Shown: piece by piece, positions 15,407 to 27,397 of the stretch
How the letters are laid out: each line of letters begins with the position of its first letter
Numbering within the stretch: the first letter of the stretch is position 1
Assembly (NCBI RefSeq): GCF_009647605.1
Contig: NZ_WJIF01000002.1
Span: forward strand, 62,001 to 126,000
Direction of reading: 5' to 3'
Length of the DNA: 64,000 nt
Origin: Agromyces agglutinans
Lineage (GTDB): Bacteria > Actinomycetota > Actinomycetes > Actinomycetales > Microbacteriaceae
Notes under the pieces: generated by a model
Database searches by the model: none
Seen by the model: the letters and a program-made list of their open reading frames with translations, nothing else
What the model was told of the DNA's origin: nothing
Position numbers and translations under genes: made by a program

Positions 15407-16759
15407 TTACTCGAAGAGGGCGTTGACCTTGGCGTTGGCGTCGGTCAGCGCCGCCTCGGCCTCGGCCGTACCCAGGGCGACGCTCTGGATGGCGTCCTGG
15501 ACGATCTGGTTCATCTCGGCGCCGTTGTAGCTGATCGGGATCAGGAACGTGCCGTCCTCCTCCTCGGAGTACGAGAGGAAGACGGAGGCGTCGAGCCCGA
15601 GCTCGGCGCGCGCGGCGACGGATGCCTCGGAGGCCGCGGTGTCGGCCGGGAAGATCACGCCCGTCTCACCGACGACCGACTGGCAGTCGCCCGACGCCAG
15701 GTACTTGATCCACTCCCACGCCTGGTCCTTGTGCTCGCCGCCCGCGTACATCGCGTCGCTCAGCCCGTTGATCGCGGACTTGCGCCCCTCGGGGCCGGTG
15801 GGCAGCGCCGCGAAGACGTAGTCGGCCGCGACATCCTTGAACATGAGCTGGTTGAAGGAACCCATGCTCGTCATCGCGCCCGCGCCCGACTGGAGCACCT
15901 CGAGCCGGGAGAGCGTCGACTGCTGGTCGAACGGCGGCGCGTACCCCTTCGCCTGGAGCGACGAGATCCAGTCGATGGTCTCGACGAGCTCGGGCGAGTC
16001 GAAGTTGAACTCCGTGCCGAACGGGTTCACGTCGGAGTAGGTGAAGCCGTTGGACTGGGCGAGGTTGCCCCACAGGTTCTGGCCCGCGGAGCCGTCGGCC
16101 CACTCGGGCAGGAAGCCGTAGACGGCGACGTTGTCCTTGTCGAAGGCGGGGTCGTCGCCGTGCCTGCCGGCCTGGTCGACGGTGAGCTTCGCGATGGCCT
16201 CCTCGAAGGTGCCGCCGTCGTCGGGGTTCCAGGTGAGATCCTGCAGGCTCGCCTCGTCGAGGCCGGCGTCGGCGATCGCCTGCTTGTTCACGACCAGGCC
16301 GATCGTGTCCCAGTCCTTGGGCAGGCCGTAGCGTGCACCGTCGACGACCCAGATGTCGCTGAGACCCGGGACGTACGCGTCGAAGTCGACGGCCGAGTCA
16401 TCCTCGTCGAGGAAGGGCTGGAGATCCTCGATCTGCTTGTCGGCGACGAACTGCGGGTAGTACGAGGCCTGGTTGACCCACACGTCGGGGGCGCTGCCCG
16501 CGGCGATCTGCGTCGCGAGGTTGGTCCAGTACTCGCCCCAGCCGTACTGGGTGATCTCGACCTGAATGTCTGGGTTGGCCTCGGTGAACTCGTCGGCGCA
16601 CTGCTGGTAGGCCGGCAGTTGCGCGTCGTCCCACAACCAGTAGTCGAGGGTGACGGCGCCGCCGTCGTCTCCGCCGGCGGCGGAGCATCCCGCGGTCATC
16701 GCGAGGACGATGCCCGCGGTGGTGATCCCTGCGAGGCGCAGGGCGGTGTTGCGCTTCAT
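15407..16759 (-). CDS. Sugar ABC transporter substrate-binding lipoprotein
   Basis: Extracellular solute-binding protein, family 1 (450 aa), anchored as a lipoprotein: after MKRNTALRLAGI the lipobox LAMTAGC ends near residue 26. The mature part shows the CUT1 pattern, e.g. VTLDYWLWDD, YGWGEYWTNLATQIAAGSAPDV and YGLPKDWDTIGLVVN. It should deliver an alpha-galactoside or related oligosaccharide to the two permeases upstream. The ATG at 16759 is preferred to a GTG at 16771 because the AAGGAG upstream would overlap the GTG. No ATPase gene is present; such systems usually share an MsiK-type ATPase encoded elsewhere. Confidence 0.92.
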   Translation of the reverse strand: MKRNTALRLAGITTAGIVLAMTAGCSAAGGDDGGAVTLDYWLWDDAQLPAYQQCADEFTEANPDIQVEITQYGWGEYWTNLATQIAAGSAPDVWVNQASYYPQFVADKQIEDLQPFLDEDDSAVDFDAYVPGLSDIWVVDGARYGLPKDWDTIGLVVNKQAIADAGLDEASLQDLTWNPDDGGTFEEAIAKLTVDQAGRHGDDPAFDKDNVAVYGFLPEWADGSAGQNLWGNLAQSNGFTYSDVNPFGTEFNFDSPELVETIDWISSLQAKGYAPPFDQQSTLSRLEVLQSGAGAMTSMGSFNQLMFKDVAADYVFAALPTGPEGRKSAINGLSDAMYAGGEHKDQAWEWIKYLASGDCQSVVGETGVIFPADTAASEASVAARAELGLDASVFLSYSEEEDGTFLIPISYNGAEMNQIVQDAIQSVALGTAEAEAALTDANAKVNALFE

Positions 16760-16817
16760 GATGGCACGCACTCCTTCGTCGTGTGTTGCTGATGGGTGTT
16801 GCGGATGGATGGGACCT

Positions 16818-17771
16818 TCACTTGATGCCGGTGAAGTTCAGGGACTCGACGATGCGACGGCCGAGGAAGACGAGCAGCAGCGCGACCGGGATCACCGAGA
16901 GCGTGGACGCCGCCATCAGGCCGGTCCAGTCGGGTTGGGTGTTCGGCGACTGCTGCAGGTAGACGCCGAGCGCGACGGTGACGGTGCGCACCGACTCGTC
17001 GCGGCCGATGAGCAGCGGCCAGAGGTAGTCCTTCCACGCCCAGACGACCGTGATCAGCCCGATCGTGATCAGCGGCCCCTGCGACATCGGGAGCACGACC
17101 CGCCAGAAGATGCGGATCTTGCCGGCGCCGTCGATCATCGCGGCCTCCTCGACATCGCGCGGGATGTTGAGGAAGAACTGCCGGAGGAAGAAGAGGGCGA
17201 ACGGCGTCATCAGCAGGCTCGGCGCGACCATGCCCCAGACCGTGTTGAGCAGGCCGAGGTCGCGCACGAGCACGAAGTTGGGCAGCAGCGTGAAGATGCC
17301 GGGCACCATGAGGGCGGCGATGAGCAGGCCGAACAGGAACTCGCGGCCGCGGAATCGCAGGCGGGCGAACGCGTAGCCGCCCATGGCGCAGAACAGCGTC
17401 TGGAAGAAGCCGATCAGTGCGCAGTACACGATCGAGTTCCACACGTAGAGCGCGAAGTTGATGGATGCCCCGCTGCCGCCGGCCGCGCGCGTCTCCTCGG
17501 CGGAGAGCAGCCCGAGCACGCGGGCGAAGTTGACCATCGTCGGGTTCGTGGGCCAGAGGTTGCCGGCGTCGCCGATGATGTCTGCGGCCGGCGTGAGCGC
17601 CGACTTCACCATCCAGTAGAAGGGGAACAGGGTCGCCACGAGCGCGAAGACGAGGATCGTCCAACCGATGAGGCGGGCCGGGGTGAGCCGGCGCCCGCTG
17701 CCTCGCGGTGGTCGCGGCGGTTCCGCGGGGGCGGGTTCGAGTTGGACGGGCGGGAGGGCGGTGGTCGTCAT
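16818..17771 (-). CDS. Carbohydrate ABC transporter permease, MalG type
   Basis: Inner-membrane permease (317 aa) with six predicted transmembrane helices after a Pro-rich cytoplasmic N terminus. The EAA loop that contacts the ATPase is EEAAMIDGAGKIRIFWRVVLP (near 205-225), and the C terminus ends RIVESLNFTGIK as in CUT1 MalG proteins. GGAGG lies 5 bases before the ATG. It is 9 bp downstream of the MalF-type gene and upstream of the binding protein gene. Confidence 0.94.
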   Translation of the reverse strand: MTTTALPPVQLEPAPAEPPRPPRGSGRRLTPARLIGWTILVFALVATLFPFYWMVKSALTPAADIIGDAGNLWPTNPTMVNFARVLGLLSAEETRAAGGSGASINFALYVWNSIVYCALIGFFQTLFCAMGGYAFARLRFRGREFLFGLLIAALMVPGIFTLLPNFVLVRDLGLLNTVWGMVAPSLLMTPFALFFLRQFFLNIPRDVEEAAMIDGAGKIRIFWRVVLPMSQGPLITIGLITVVWAWKDYLWPLLIGRDESVRTVTVALGVYLQQSPNTQPDWTGLMAASTLSVIPVALLLVFLGRRIVESLNFTGIK

Positions 17772-17780
17772 CGAGTCCTC

Positions 17781-18716
17781 CTAGGCGATCTGGGATTCCG
17801 AGGCGCGCAGGAGGCGCAGCTGGATGAAGGTGAGCACGCCCAGGATCAGGACGAGCAGGATGGCCATCGTCGCGGCGTACCCCATGTCGAAGTACGTGAA
17901 CGCCTGTTGGTAGATGTAGTAGTAGATGACCCTCGAGGCGTTGACCGGTCCGCCCTTCGTGGTGACGGCGATCGTGTCGAAGATCTGGAACGACCCGATG
18001 AGCGACACCACGAGCACCAGCGCGAGGATGGGACGCAGCAGCGGCAGCGTGATCCGGAAGAAGGTTCGGAACTCGCCGGCGCCGTCGATCGCCGCCGCTT
18101 CGTAGGTGTCCTGCGGGATCTGGAGCATCCCGGCGTAGAAGAGGAGCGCCGTGTACCCGACATAGGCCCACGTGTTGATGAGCGAGATCGTGGGGATCGT
18201 GAACGACGGGTTGGTGAAGAAGCCGACGGCGTCGAGGCCCATCGATTCGATGACCTTGTTGATGAAGCCGAGGTTGGTGTCGAGCAGCCACAGCCAGATG
18301 AGAGCGACGGTCACGTTCGGGACGAGCCACGGCAGCAGCAGGGTCGTTCGCAGCACGACGGAGCGGGTGAGTCGGTGCATGAGCGCCGCGAGCACCAGCG
18401 CGATGATGGTCTGCGATCCGACGTTGATGAGGACGTAGGCGAAGGTGACCGCCATCGAGTTCCAGAACTCGGGGTCCTGGAGGACATTCGCGTAGTTCTC
18501 GAGGCCGATGAACTCGGGCTCGGCGAGCAGGCTGTAGTCGGTCAGCGACCACCAGAAGCCGCGGATCGCGGGGTACAGGTAGAAGATGCCGAAGCCGATG
18601 AGGACGGGGGCGATGAAGAACAGGGCCACACGCCCGTCTCCCCTGGGCCGTGATCGCCGCGGCGTCGACCGGAGGGTCGTCGGCGGCCGCGTCGGTGCCT
18701 CGCGCAATGCAGTCAT
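17781..18716 (-). CDS. Carbohydrate ABC transporter permease, MalF type
   Basis: Partner permease (311 aa) with six transmembrane helices; the EAA loop reads YEAAAIDGAGEFRTFFRITLP (near 205-225). It lacks the extra N-terminal helices of enteric MalF, as is normal for actinobacterial CUT1 systems. The ATG at 18716 is selected because longer in-frame forms continue through the divergent regulatory region and would overlap the ROK gene. It is the first gene of the transport/hydrolase operon and is divergent from the ROK regulator. Confidence 0.93.
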   Translation of the reverse strand: MTALREAPTRPPTTLRSTPRRSRPRGDGRVALFFIAPVLIGFGIFYLYPAIRGFWWSLTDYSLLAEPEFIGLENYANVLQDPEFWNSMAVTFAYVLINVGSQTIIALVLAALMHRLTRSVVLRTTLLLPWLVPNVTVALIWLWLLDTNLGFINKVIESMGLDAVGFFTNPSFTIPTISLINTWAYVGYTALLFYAGMLQIPQDTYEAAAIDGAGEFRTFFRITLPLLRPILALVLVVSLIGSFQIFDTIAVTTKGGPVNASRVIYYYIYQQAFTYFDMGYAATMAILLVLILGVLTFIQLRLLRASESQIA

Positions 18717-18855
18717 CGGGTGCCTCTCAGCGCCCTGCTGGACCGGCCGGCATTGGCGCAAGTGAACGGGTGAATCGGGTGTGGGAACCGCTAGTGTTGG
18801 GGGTAGCGGGTTAATAATCCAACATGGCGATATAAAAAGCAAGATGGAGGAACGG
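18717..18855. promoter_or_regulatory. Divergent promoter region, sugar operon / ROK regulator
   Basis: The 139-bp gap between the divergent genes includes an unusually AT-rich stretch (GGTTAATAATCC ... GATATAAAAAG, about 18808-18841), which stands out from surrounding GC-rich DNA and should contain promoter and operator elements. I cannot define a clear inverted-repeat operator. Confidence 0.5.
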
Positions 18856-20058
18856 ATGTCCCGGGAGGCGATGCTCAGTGCGTCGACAGGGTCGATGGGG
18901 AGTCGGTCGCTGCTGCGAAGGATGAACTCCCTGGGCGTCCTGCGCGCGGTGATGGGTGAGGCGCAGACGCTTCGCGAACTCGCCGCATCGTCCGGGCTCT
19001 CCCGGACCGCGGTCGACGCGGTGGTCTCGGACCTCGCCGCCATGGGTTGGCTCGCGGCCTCCGACGCGGCATCCGTGCGCGGTGTCGGCCGGCCCGCGAT
19101 GAGCTACGGCGTCCCGCGCGAGATCGGGTGCTTCCTCTCGGTCGACATCGGCGCGAACCATGTGTTCGCCGTCCTGACCGACCTCACGGGCGCCGTACTC
19201 GGCCGCACCTCGGAGCGGGTCTCCGAAGCGGATGACGCGGAGACGCGCATCGCCGTCACGTTGGAGCTCTGCGACCGCGTGCTCGGCACCGCGGGCCTCG
19301 ACCGCGGGGCACCGTGGATCGTCACCGTGGGCTCCCCCGGCGCGATCGGATCCGATGGTCGCATCCTGCACTTCGGCGGCACCGGCATGCCCGGGTGGGT
19401 CGGGCTCGACCTGCGCGAACGATTCGCGGCCGAGTTCGCCGGTGCCGTGCTCGTCGAGGGCGACGTGCCGCTCGGCGCGCACGCCGAGCTCGCCTTCGGC
19501 GCGGCACGAGGCCTCAGCGATGTCGTCTACGTGCTGTGCGGGAGGCGAACGAGCGGTGCCGCCATCGTCGGCGGTCGCGTGCACCGCGGCGTGCACGGTG
19601 CTGCCGGTACCGTCGGCGAGATGCCGGAGCTCAAGTGGGCCGAGCTCAACGAGCAGTACGGGCGCGACGTACTCGGCAGTCCGCGGCCGACCCGAGAGCA
19701 GATCTTCGACCTCGCGCGGTCGGGCAACCCGGCGGCCATCGCCGCGGTCGACGAGTTCGCCGACGACCTCGCCGTCGGGGCGGCCGCGATGACGCTCGCG
19801 TTCGATCCCGAGGTGCTCGTGATCGGCGGGGGCAGCGCACCCGGCGCCGACGTGTTCCTCCCCCGCTTCGAGGAGACCCTCGCGCGGATCTGCCCCCTGC
19901 CGCCGACCGTAGTCGCGTCGACCCTCGGGTCGGAGGCCGTGGCCATGGGCGGCATCAGCCTCGCCGCCCGGCACCTCGACGCCGTGCTCGAGGACGCCGT
20001 CGCGACCGGCACCGCGTTCCCCGACCCGCAGCAGGCGAGGCGGTTGGTGCGGGCGTGA
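18856..20058 (+). CDS. ROK family transcriptional regulator
   Basis: DNA-binding ROK protein (400 aa): an N-terminal winged helix (LRELAASSGLSRTAVDAVVSDL, about 36-57) and a ROK/actin-like ATPase fold beginning FLSVDIGANHVFAVL. The usual zinc site CxCGxxGC is absent: the region reads RGVHGAAGTVGEMPELKW, so metal binding and sugar-kinase activity are unlikely and it probably acts only as a sugar-responsive regulator. GGAGG sits 5 bases before the ATG. It is divergent from the MalF/MalG/binding protein/GH36 operon, which it most likely controls. Confidence 0.9.
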   Translation: MSREAMLSASTGSMGSRSLLRRMNSLGVLRAVMGEAQTLRELAASSGLSRTAVDAVVSDLAAMGWLAASDAASVRGVGRPAMSYGVPREIGCFLSVDIGANHVFAVLTDLTGAVLGRTSERVSEADDAETRIAVTLELCDRVLGTAGLDRGAPWIVTVGSPGAIGSDGRILHFGGTGMPGWVGLDLRERFAAEFAGAVLVEGDVPLGAHAELAFGAARGLSDVVYVLCGRRTSGAAIVGGRVHRGVHGAAGTVGEMPELKWAELNEQYGRDVLGSPRPTREQIFDLARSGNPAAIAAVDEFADDLAVGAAAMTLAFDPEVLVIGGGSAPGADVFLPRFEETLARICPLPPTVVASTLGSEAVAMGGISLAARHLDAVLEDAVATGTAFPDPQQARRLVRA

Positions 20059-20093
20059 GCGGTTCATGCCGGACACCAGGCACGAGATGGGAA

Positions 20094-20120
20094 GAACCCC
20101 TGGTCGACGACCAGGGGTTC
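20094..20120. terminator. Hairpin terminator after ROK gene and after tRNA-Ala
   Basis: A perfect 12-bp stem GAACCCCTGGTC / GACCAGGGGTTC with a 3-base loop lies between the ROK gene (+) and tRNA-Ala (-). It can terminate both. Confidence 0.75.
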
Positions 20121-20128
20121 GGGATGAG

Positions 20129-20201
20129 TGGAGCCTAGGAGATTCGAACTCCTGACATCCTGCTTGCAAAGCAGGCGCTCTACCAACTGAGCTAAGGCCC
20201 C
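20129..20201 (-). tRNA. tRNA-Ala (anticodon TGC)
   Basis: A 73-nt cloverleaf on the - strand starts GGGGCCTTAGCTCAGTTGGT, with anticodon stem CCTGC/GCAGG around TTTGCAA (anticodon TGC), T arm AGGAG-TTCGAAT-CTCCT, and acceptor 3' strand AGGCTCC plus discriminator A. CCA is not encoded. It follows tRNA-Ile by 43 bp, the usual pair downstream of gyrA in actinobacteria. Confidence 0.97.
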
Positions 20202-20244
20202 GAGGCGGCTGCCGTGGCATCCGCGGGATGTGGAGTTGTCTGGG

Positions 20245-20318
20245 TGGGGATACGAGGACTTGAACCTCGGACCTCTTCGTTATCAGCGAAGCGCTCTAAC
20301 CGCCTGAGCTATATCCCC
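20245..20318 (-). tRNA. tRNA-Ile (anticodon GAT)
   Basis: A 74-nt cloverleaf on the - strand: GGGGATATAGCTCAGGCGGT, anticodon stem CTTCG/CGAAG around CTGATAA (anticodon GAT), T arm CCGAG-GTTCAAGT-CTCGT region, acceptor TATCCCC plus A. The following bases are CCCA rather than CCA, so CCA is probably added after transcription. Confidence 0.97.
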
Positions 20319-20324
20319 GGGGAT

Positions 20325-20348
20325 CCTTCGGCCGTTTCAGGCCGAAGG
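20325..20348. terminator. Hairpin between DUF3566 gene and tRNA-Ile
   Basis: CCTTCGGCC / GGCCGAAGG forms a 9-bp stem with a 6-base loop. It may end the gyrB-gyrA-DUF3566 transcript before the tRNAs or simply be a processing structure; no strong U-run follows on the - strand. Confidence 0.45.
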
Positions 20349-20384
20349 AAAGCCTACCCGACAGCCGACGAAAGTCCGAATCGG

Positions 20385-20418
20385 GGTCTCGATACGGCGC
20401 TGGCGCGCCTACACGACC
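20385..20418. repeat. Second copy of the GGTCTCGATAC...GACC repeat
   Basis: GGTCTCGATACGGCGC followed by GCCTACACGACC resembles the element at 4174-4214 in opposite orientation. It occupies the short gap downstream of the DUF3566 gene. Confidence 0.45.
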
Positions 20419-20430
20419 GCCGGGTGGGCG

Positions 20431-20835
20431 TCAGTTGTTGGTGAAGCCGACGAGCAGGCCGCCCGTGATGCGCACGCTGAGGTTGTACAGCACCGCGATG
20501 ACCGCACCGAGCACCGTCGTGACGACGAGGTTGATCAGCGAACCGACCACCGCGAAGCCCATGACGTTGCCCAGCGAGAGGAACGCCGTGAGATCGGTGC
20601 CCGAGCCCGCGACATCCTGCACCAGGTTGTTCACCAGGTCGAAGATGCCGGTCGAGTTCAGCACCGTCCACACGAGGAACGACGCCACGATGTTCACGAT
20701 CGCGAGGCAGATCGCCACGAGGAACGACAGCTTCACCGTCGACCAGAAGTCGATGTACACCAGGCGCAGGCGAACCTGCTTCGCCGGCGGGCGACGGTTG
20801 GACTTGCGGGCCAACTTGTCGGCGACGCTACTCAT
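20431..20835 (-). CDS. DUF3566 domain-containing membrane protein
   Basis: A 134-residue membrane protein with the DUF3566 pattern: RLRLVYIDFWSTVKLSFLVAI, two transmembrane helices (about 35-57 and 90-120), an amphipathic loop, and the end NLSVRITGGLLVGFTNN. This family is always next to gyrA in actinobacteria; its role is unknown. The ATG at 20835 has AGGAG 11 bases before it; a GTG at 20847 overlapping the gyrA stop (GTGA) would add four residues and place that AGGAG too close. It is probably co-transcribed with gyrBA. Confidence 0.9.
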   Translation of the reverse strand: MSSVADKLARKSNRRPPAKQVRLRLVYIDFWSTVKLSFLVAICLAIVNIVASFLVWTVLNSTGIFDLVNNLVQDVAGSGTDLTAFLSLGNVMGFAVVGSLINLVVTTVLGAVIAVLYNLSVRITGGLLVGFTNN

Positions 20836-20843
20836 GAAAACGC

Positions 20844-25464
<4,621 letters not shown>

Positions 25465-25587
25465 GGGTGAATCGGGCTCCAAACCGTCGTACTGGCGACG
25501 ATCGATCCTATCAAACGGAGGCATCCGAGCGACCCCGGACCGGCCGTCTGAGGCGATTTCACACCCGGCTCGACCGTTTTCGCCTTC

Positions 25588-26151
25588 TCAGCCGTAGGTA
25601 TCGCGCGGACCGCGCCCTGGAACCGATCTGGGACCCCATTTCCAGGTGGGGGCGTCCGGCCCTTGGAACCGGATGGTCTCGACGCCCGCGCCCGGGTAGC
25701 GCTCGAGGATGCGGGCGACCAGGTCGGTGCGCATCATGCGCAGCTGCGTCGCCCACGCCGTCGACTCGCACCGCACCTGCAGCACGCCCCCCTCGATGCC
25801 GATCGGCTCGGAGTGGCGCGCGGTGTCCTCGCCGACCACCTCGGCCCACGACGCGAGGAGTTCATGCTGCGAGAGCGGGCCGCTCCAGCCGAGCTGGCTC
25901 GACAGTTGGTCGATCGCGTCGCCGAGCGCGCGCGGGTCGCGACCGGGCGTGAACGGCTCGCTGCCGGTGCGCGGCGTCGCACGGCGCGACGACCGCGGTC
26001 GCGGGCGGTCGTCGCCGAAGATCTCGCGGAAGTGCCGATAGACGCGGGATGCCTCGGAGGTGGGGCCGCGGTCGGGCACGCCCGCGCGGCTGGGCGTCGG
26101 CGTGCGGTCGGGCGCCGGCGTGCGGTCGGGCACGGGCATGCGATCAGGCAT
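25588..26151 (-). CDS. dciA: DciA-like DUF721 protein
   Basis: DUF721/DciA family (187 aa). DciA loads or supports the replicative helicase in bacteria lacking DnaC/DnaI, so it should work with the DnaB encoded at 54.6 kb. The conserved domain is the C-terminal half (LSQHELLASWAEVVGEDTARHSEP, GGVLQVRCESTAWATQLRMM). The N terminus is five six-residue repeats of the form xPDRTP, encoded by 18-bp tandem repeats, then a basic linker. It overlaps the recF end by 8 bp; a second ATG at 26139 is possible. The recF-dciA-gyrB order is standard in actinobacteria. Confidence 0.9.
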   Translation of the reverse strand: MPDRMPVPDRTPAPDRTPTPSRAGVPDRGPTSEASRVYRHFREIFGDDRPRPRSSRRATPRTGSEPFTPGRDPRALGDAIDQLSSQLGWSGPLSQHELLASWAEVVGEDTARHSEPIGIEGGVLQVRCESTAWATQLRMMRTDLVARILERYPGAGVETIRFQGPDAPTWKWGPRSVPGRGPRDTYG

Positions 26152-27331
26152 CGGCGGCCTCCGATTCGACGATGCGACCGGCCTCGATGTGCACGATCCG
26201 GTCGGTCAGCGGTGCCGGCACGTCTTCGAGCACGGCCGCGGTCACCAGCACCTGCTCGAAGCCCGCGATCGCGCCCGCCAGTCGCTCGCGCCGCAGGCGG
26301 TCGAGTTCGGCGAACACATCGTCGAGGATCAGCACCGGATCCCCCGTCGCCGAGTCGCGCCGCAGCAGCTCGGCGGATGCCAGGCGCAGCGCCAGCGCGA
26401 ACGACCATGACTCGCCGTGGCTCGCGTAGCCCTTGGCCGGTAGGCCGTTCAGCAGCAGGAGCGCGTCGTCGCGATGCGGGCCCGCGAGCGTCAGGCCCCG
26501 CTCGAGCTCGCGGCTGCGATGCGCGCGCAGCGCGGTGGCGAACCGTTCGGCGGTCGCTCCGGTCGGCCCGGTCGCGCCCTCCTGCCCGTCGTCGGGTGCG
26601 GATGCCTCGGGCATGGCGTCGTCGGGATCGGCCCCGTCTATCGACAGCACCGGCCTGACGGCCGGCCCGTGGTCGGCGTCGACGATCGACCGGTAGGCCG
26701 CCTGCAGCGGTTCGGCCAGTTCGCCGATCAGCGCGACCCGCTGGTCGATGATCTCGGATCCGAGTGCGACGAGACGTTCGTCCCAGATGTCGAGCGTCGG
26801 CAGGGCATCGGCGCGCAGGCCTCGAGCCCTGGCGCTCTTGAGCAGCGTATTGCGCTGCTTCAGCACGCGGTCGTAGTCGCCCATGACCCCGGCGAGTCGA
26901 GGGGCGCGCTGCACGAGCAGCTCGTCGAGCAGGCGACGGCGCACCGAGGGCTCGCCGCGCACGATGGCGAGATCCTCTGGGGCGAACAGCACGGAGTGCA
27001 CGTACCGAGGCAGGTCGCGGGGTTTGGCCGGCGAGCGGTTGAGCTGCGCCTTGTTGGCGCCCTGCCGGTTGATCTGGAGCTCGGCCAGCACCCTCCGGTC
27101 GCCGTGGGCGAGCAGCGCTCGCACGATCGCGGCGTCGGCACCGGCTCGCACCAGCGCCTGGTCGCCGGAGACCCGGTGGGATCCGAGCGTCGCGAGGTAC
27201 CCGATGGACTCGACGAGGTTCGTCTTGCCCTGGCCGTTGCGGCCCACGAGCACGGTGGCCCCGGGCGTCAGCTCGAGCTCGGCGCGCGCGTAGTTGCGGT
27301 AGTCGGTGAGGGAGAGGCGTTCGACGTGCAC
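26144..27331 (-). CDS. recF: DNA replication and repair protein RecF
   Basis: RecF (395 aa), an SMC-like ATPase that helps load RecA at gapped DNA. It opens with the family pattern LSLTDYRNYARAELEL; Walker A is GRNGQGKT (30-37), the middle shows LFAPEDLAIVRGEPSVRRR, and the signature/Walker B are LTLAGPHRDDALLLL and VLILDDVFAELD. A Gly/Ala/Asp-rich insertion at about 225-260 (DPDDAMPEASAPDDGQEG) is longer than in most RecF. GTG start. It follows dnaN by 66 bp. Confidence 0.97.
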   Translation of the reverse strand: MHVERLSLTDYRNYARAELELTPGATVLVGRNGQGKTNLVESIGYLATLGSHRVSGDQALVRAGADAAIVRALLAHGDRRVLAELQINRQGANKAQLNRSPAKPRDLPRYVHSVLFAPEDLAIVRGEPSVRRRLLDELLVQRAPRLAGVMGDYDRVLKQRNTLLKSARARGLRADALPTLDIWDERLVALGSEIIDQRVALIGELAEPLQAAYRSIVDADHGPAVRPVLSIDGADPDDAMPEASAPDDGQEGATGPTGATAERFATALRAHRSRELERGLTLAGPHRDDALLLLNGLPAKGYASHGESWSFALALRLASAELLRRDSATGDPVLILDDVFAELDRLRRERLAGAIAGFEQVLVTAAVLEDVPAPLTDRIVHIEAGRIVESEAADA

Positions 27332-27397
27332 GCTGGCGGCCCCTTCCCTTCGATCGACCGGATCAACGCTACCCTCGGCCGCCGACGGGCGGCCGGG

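Noticed and set aside
16650-18653. A 667-codon frame on + across the permease genes
   Set aside because: Low-complexity Glu/Asp/Arg/His composition from the antisense of MalF/MalG; the permeases have helices and EAA loops on the - strand.
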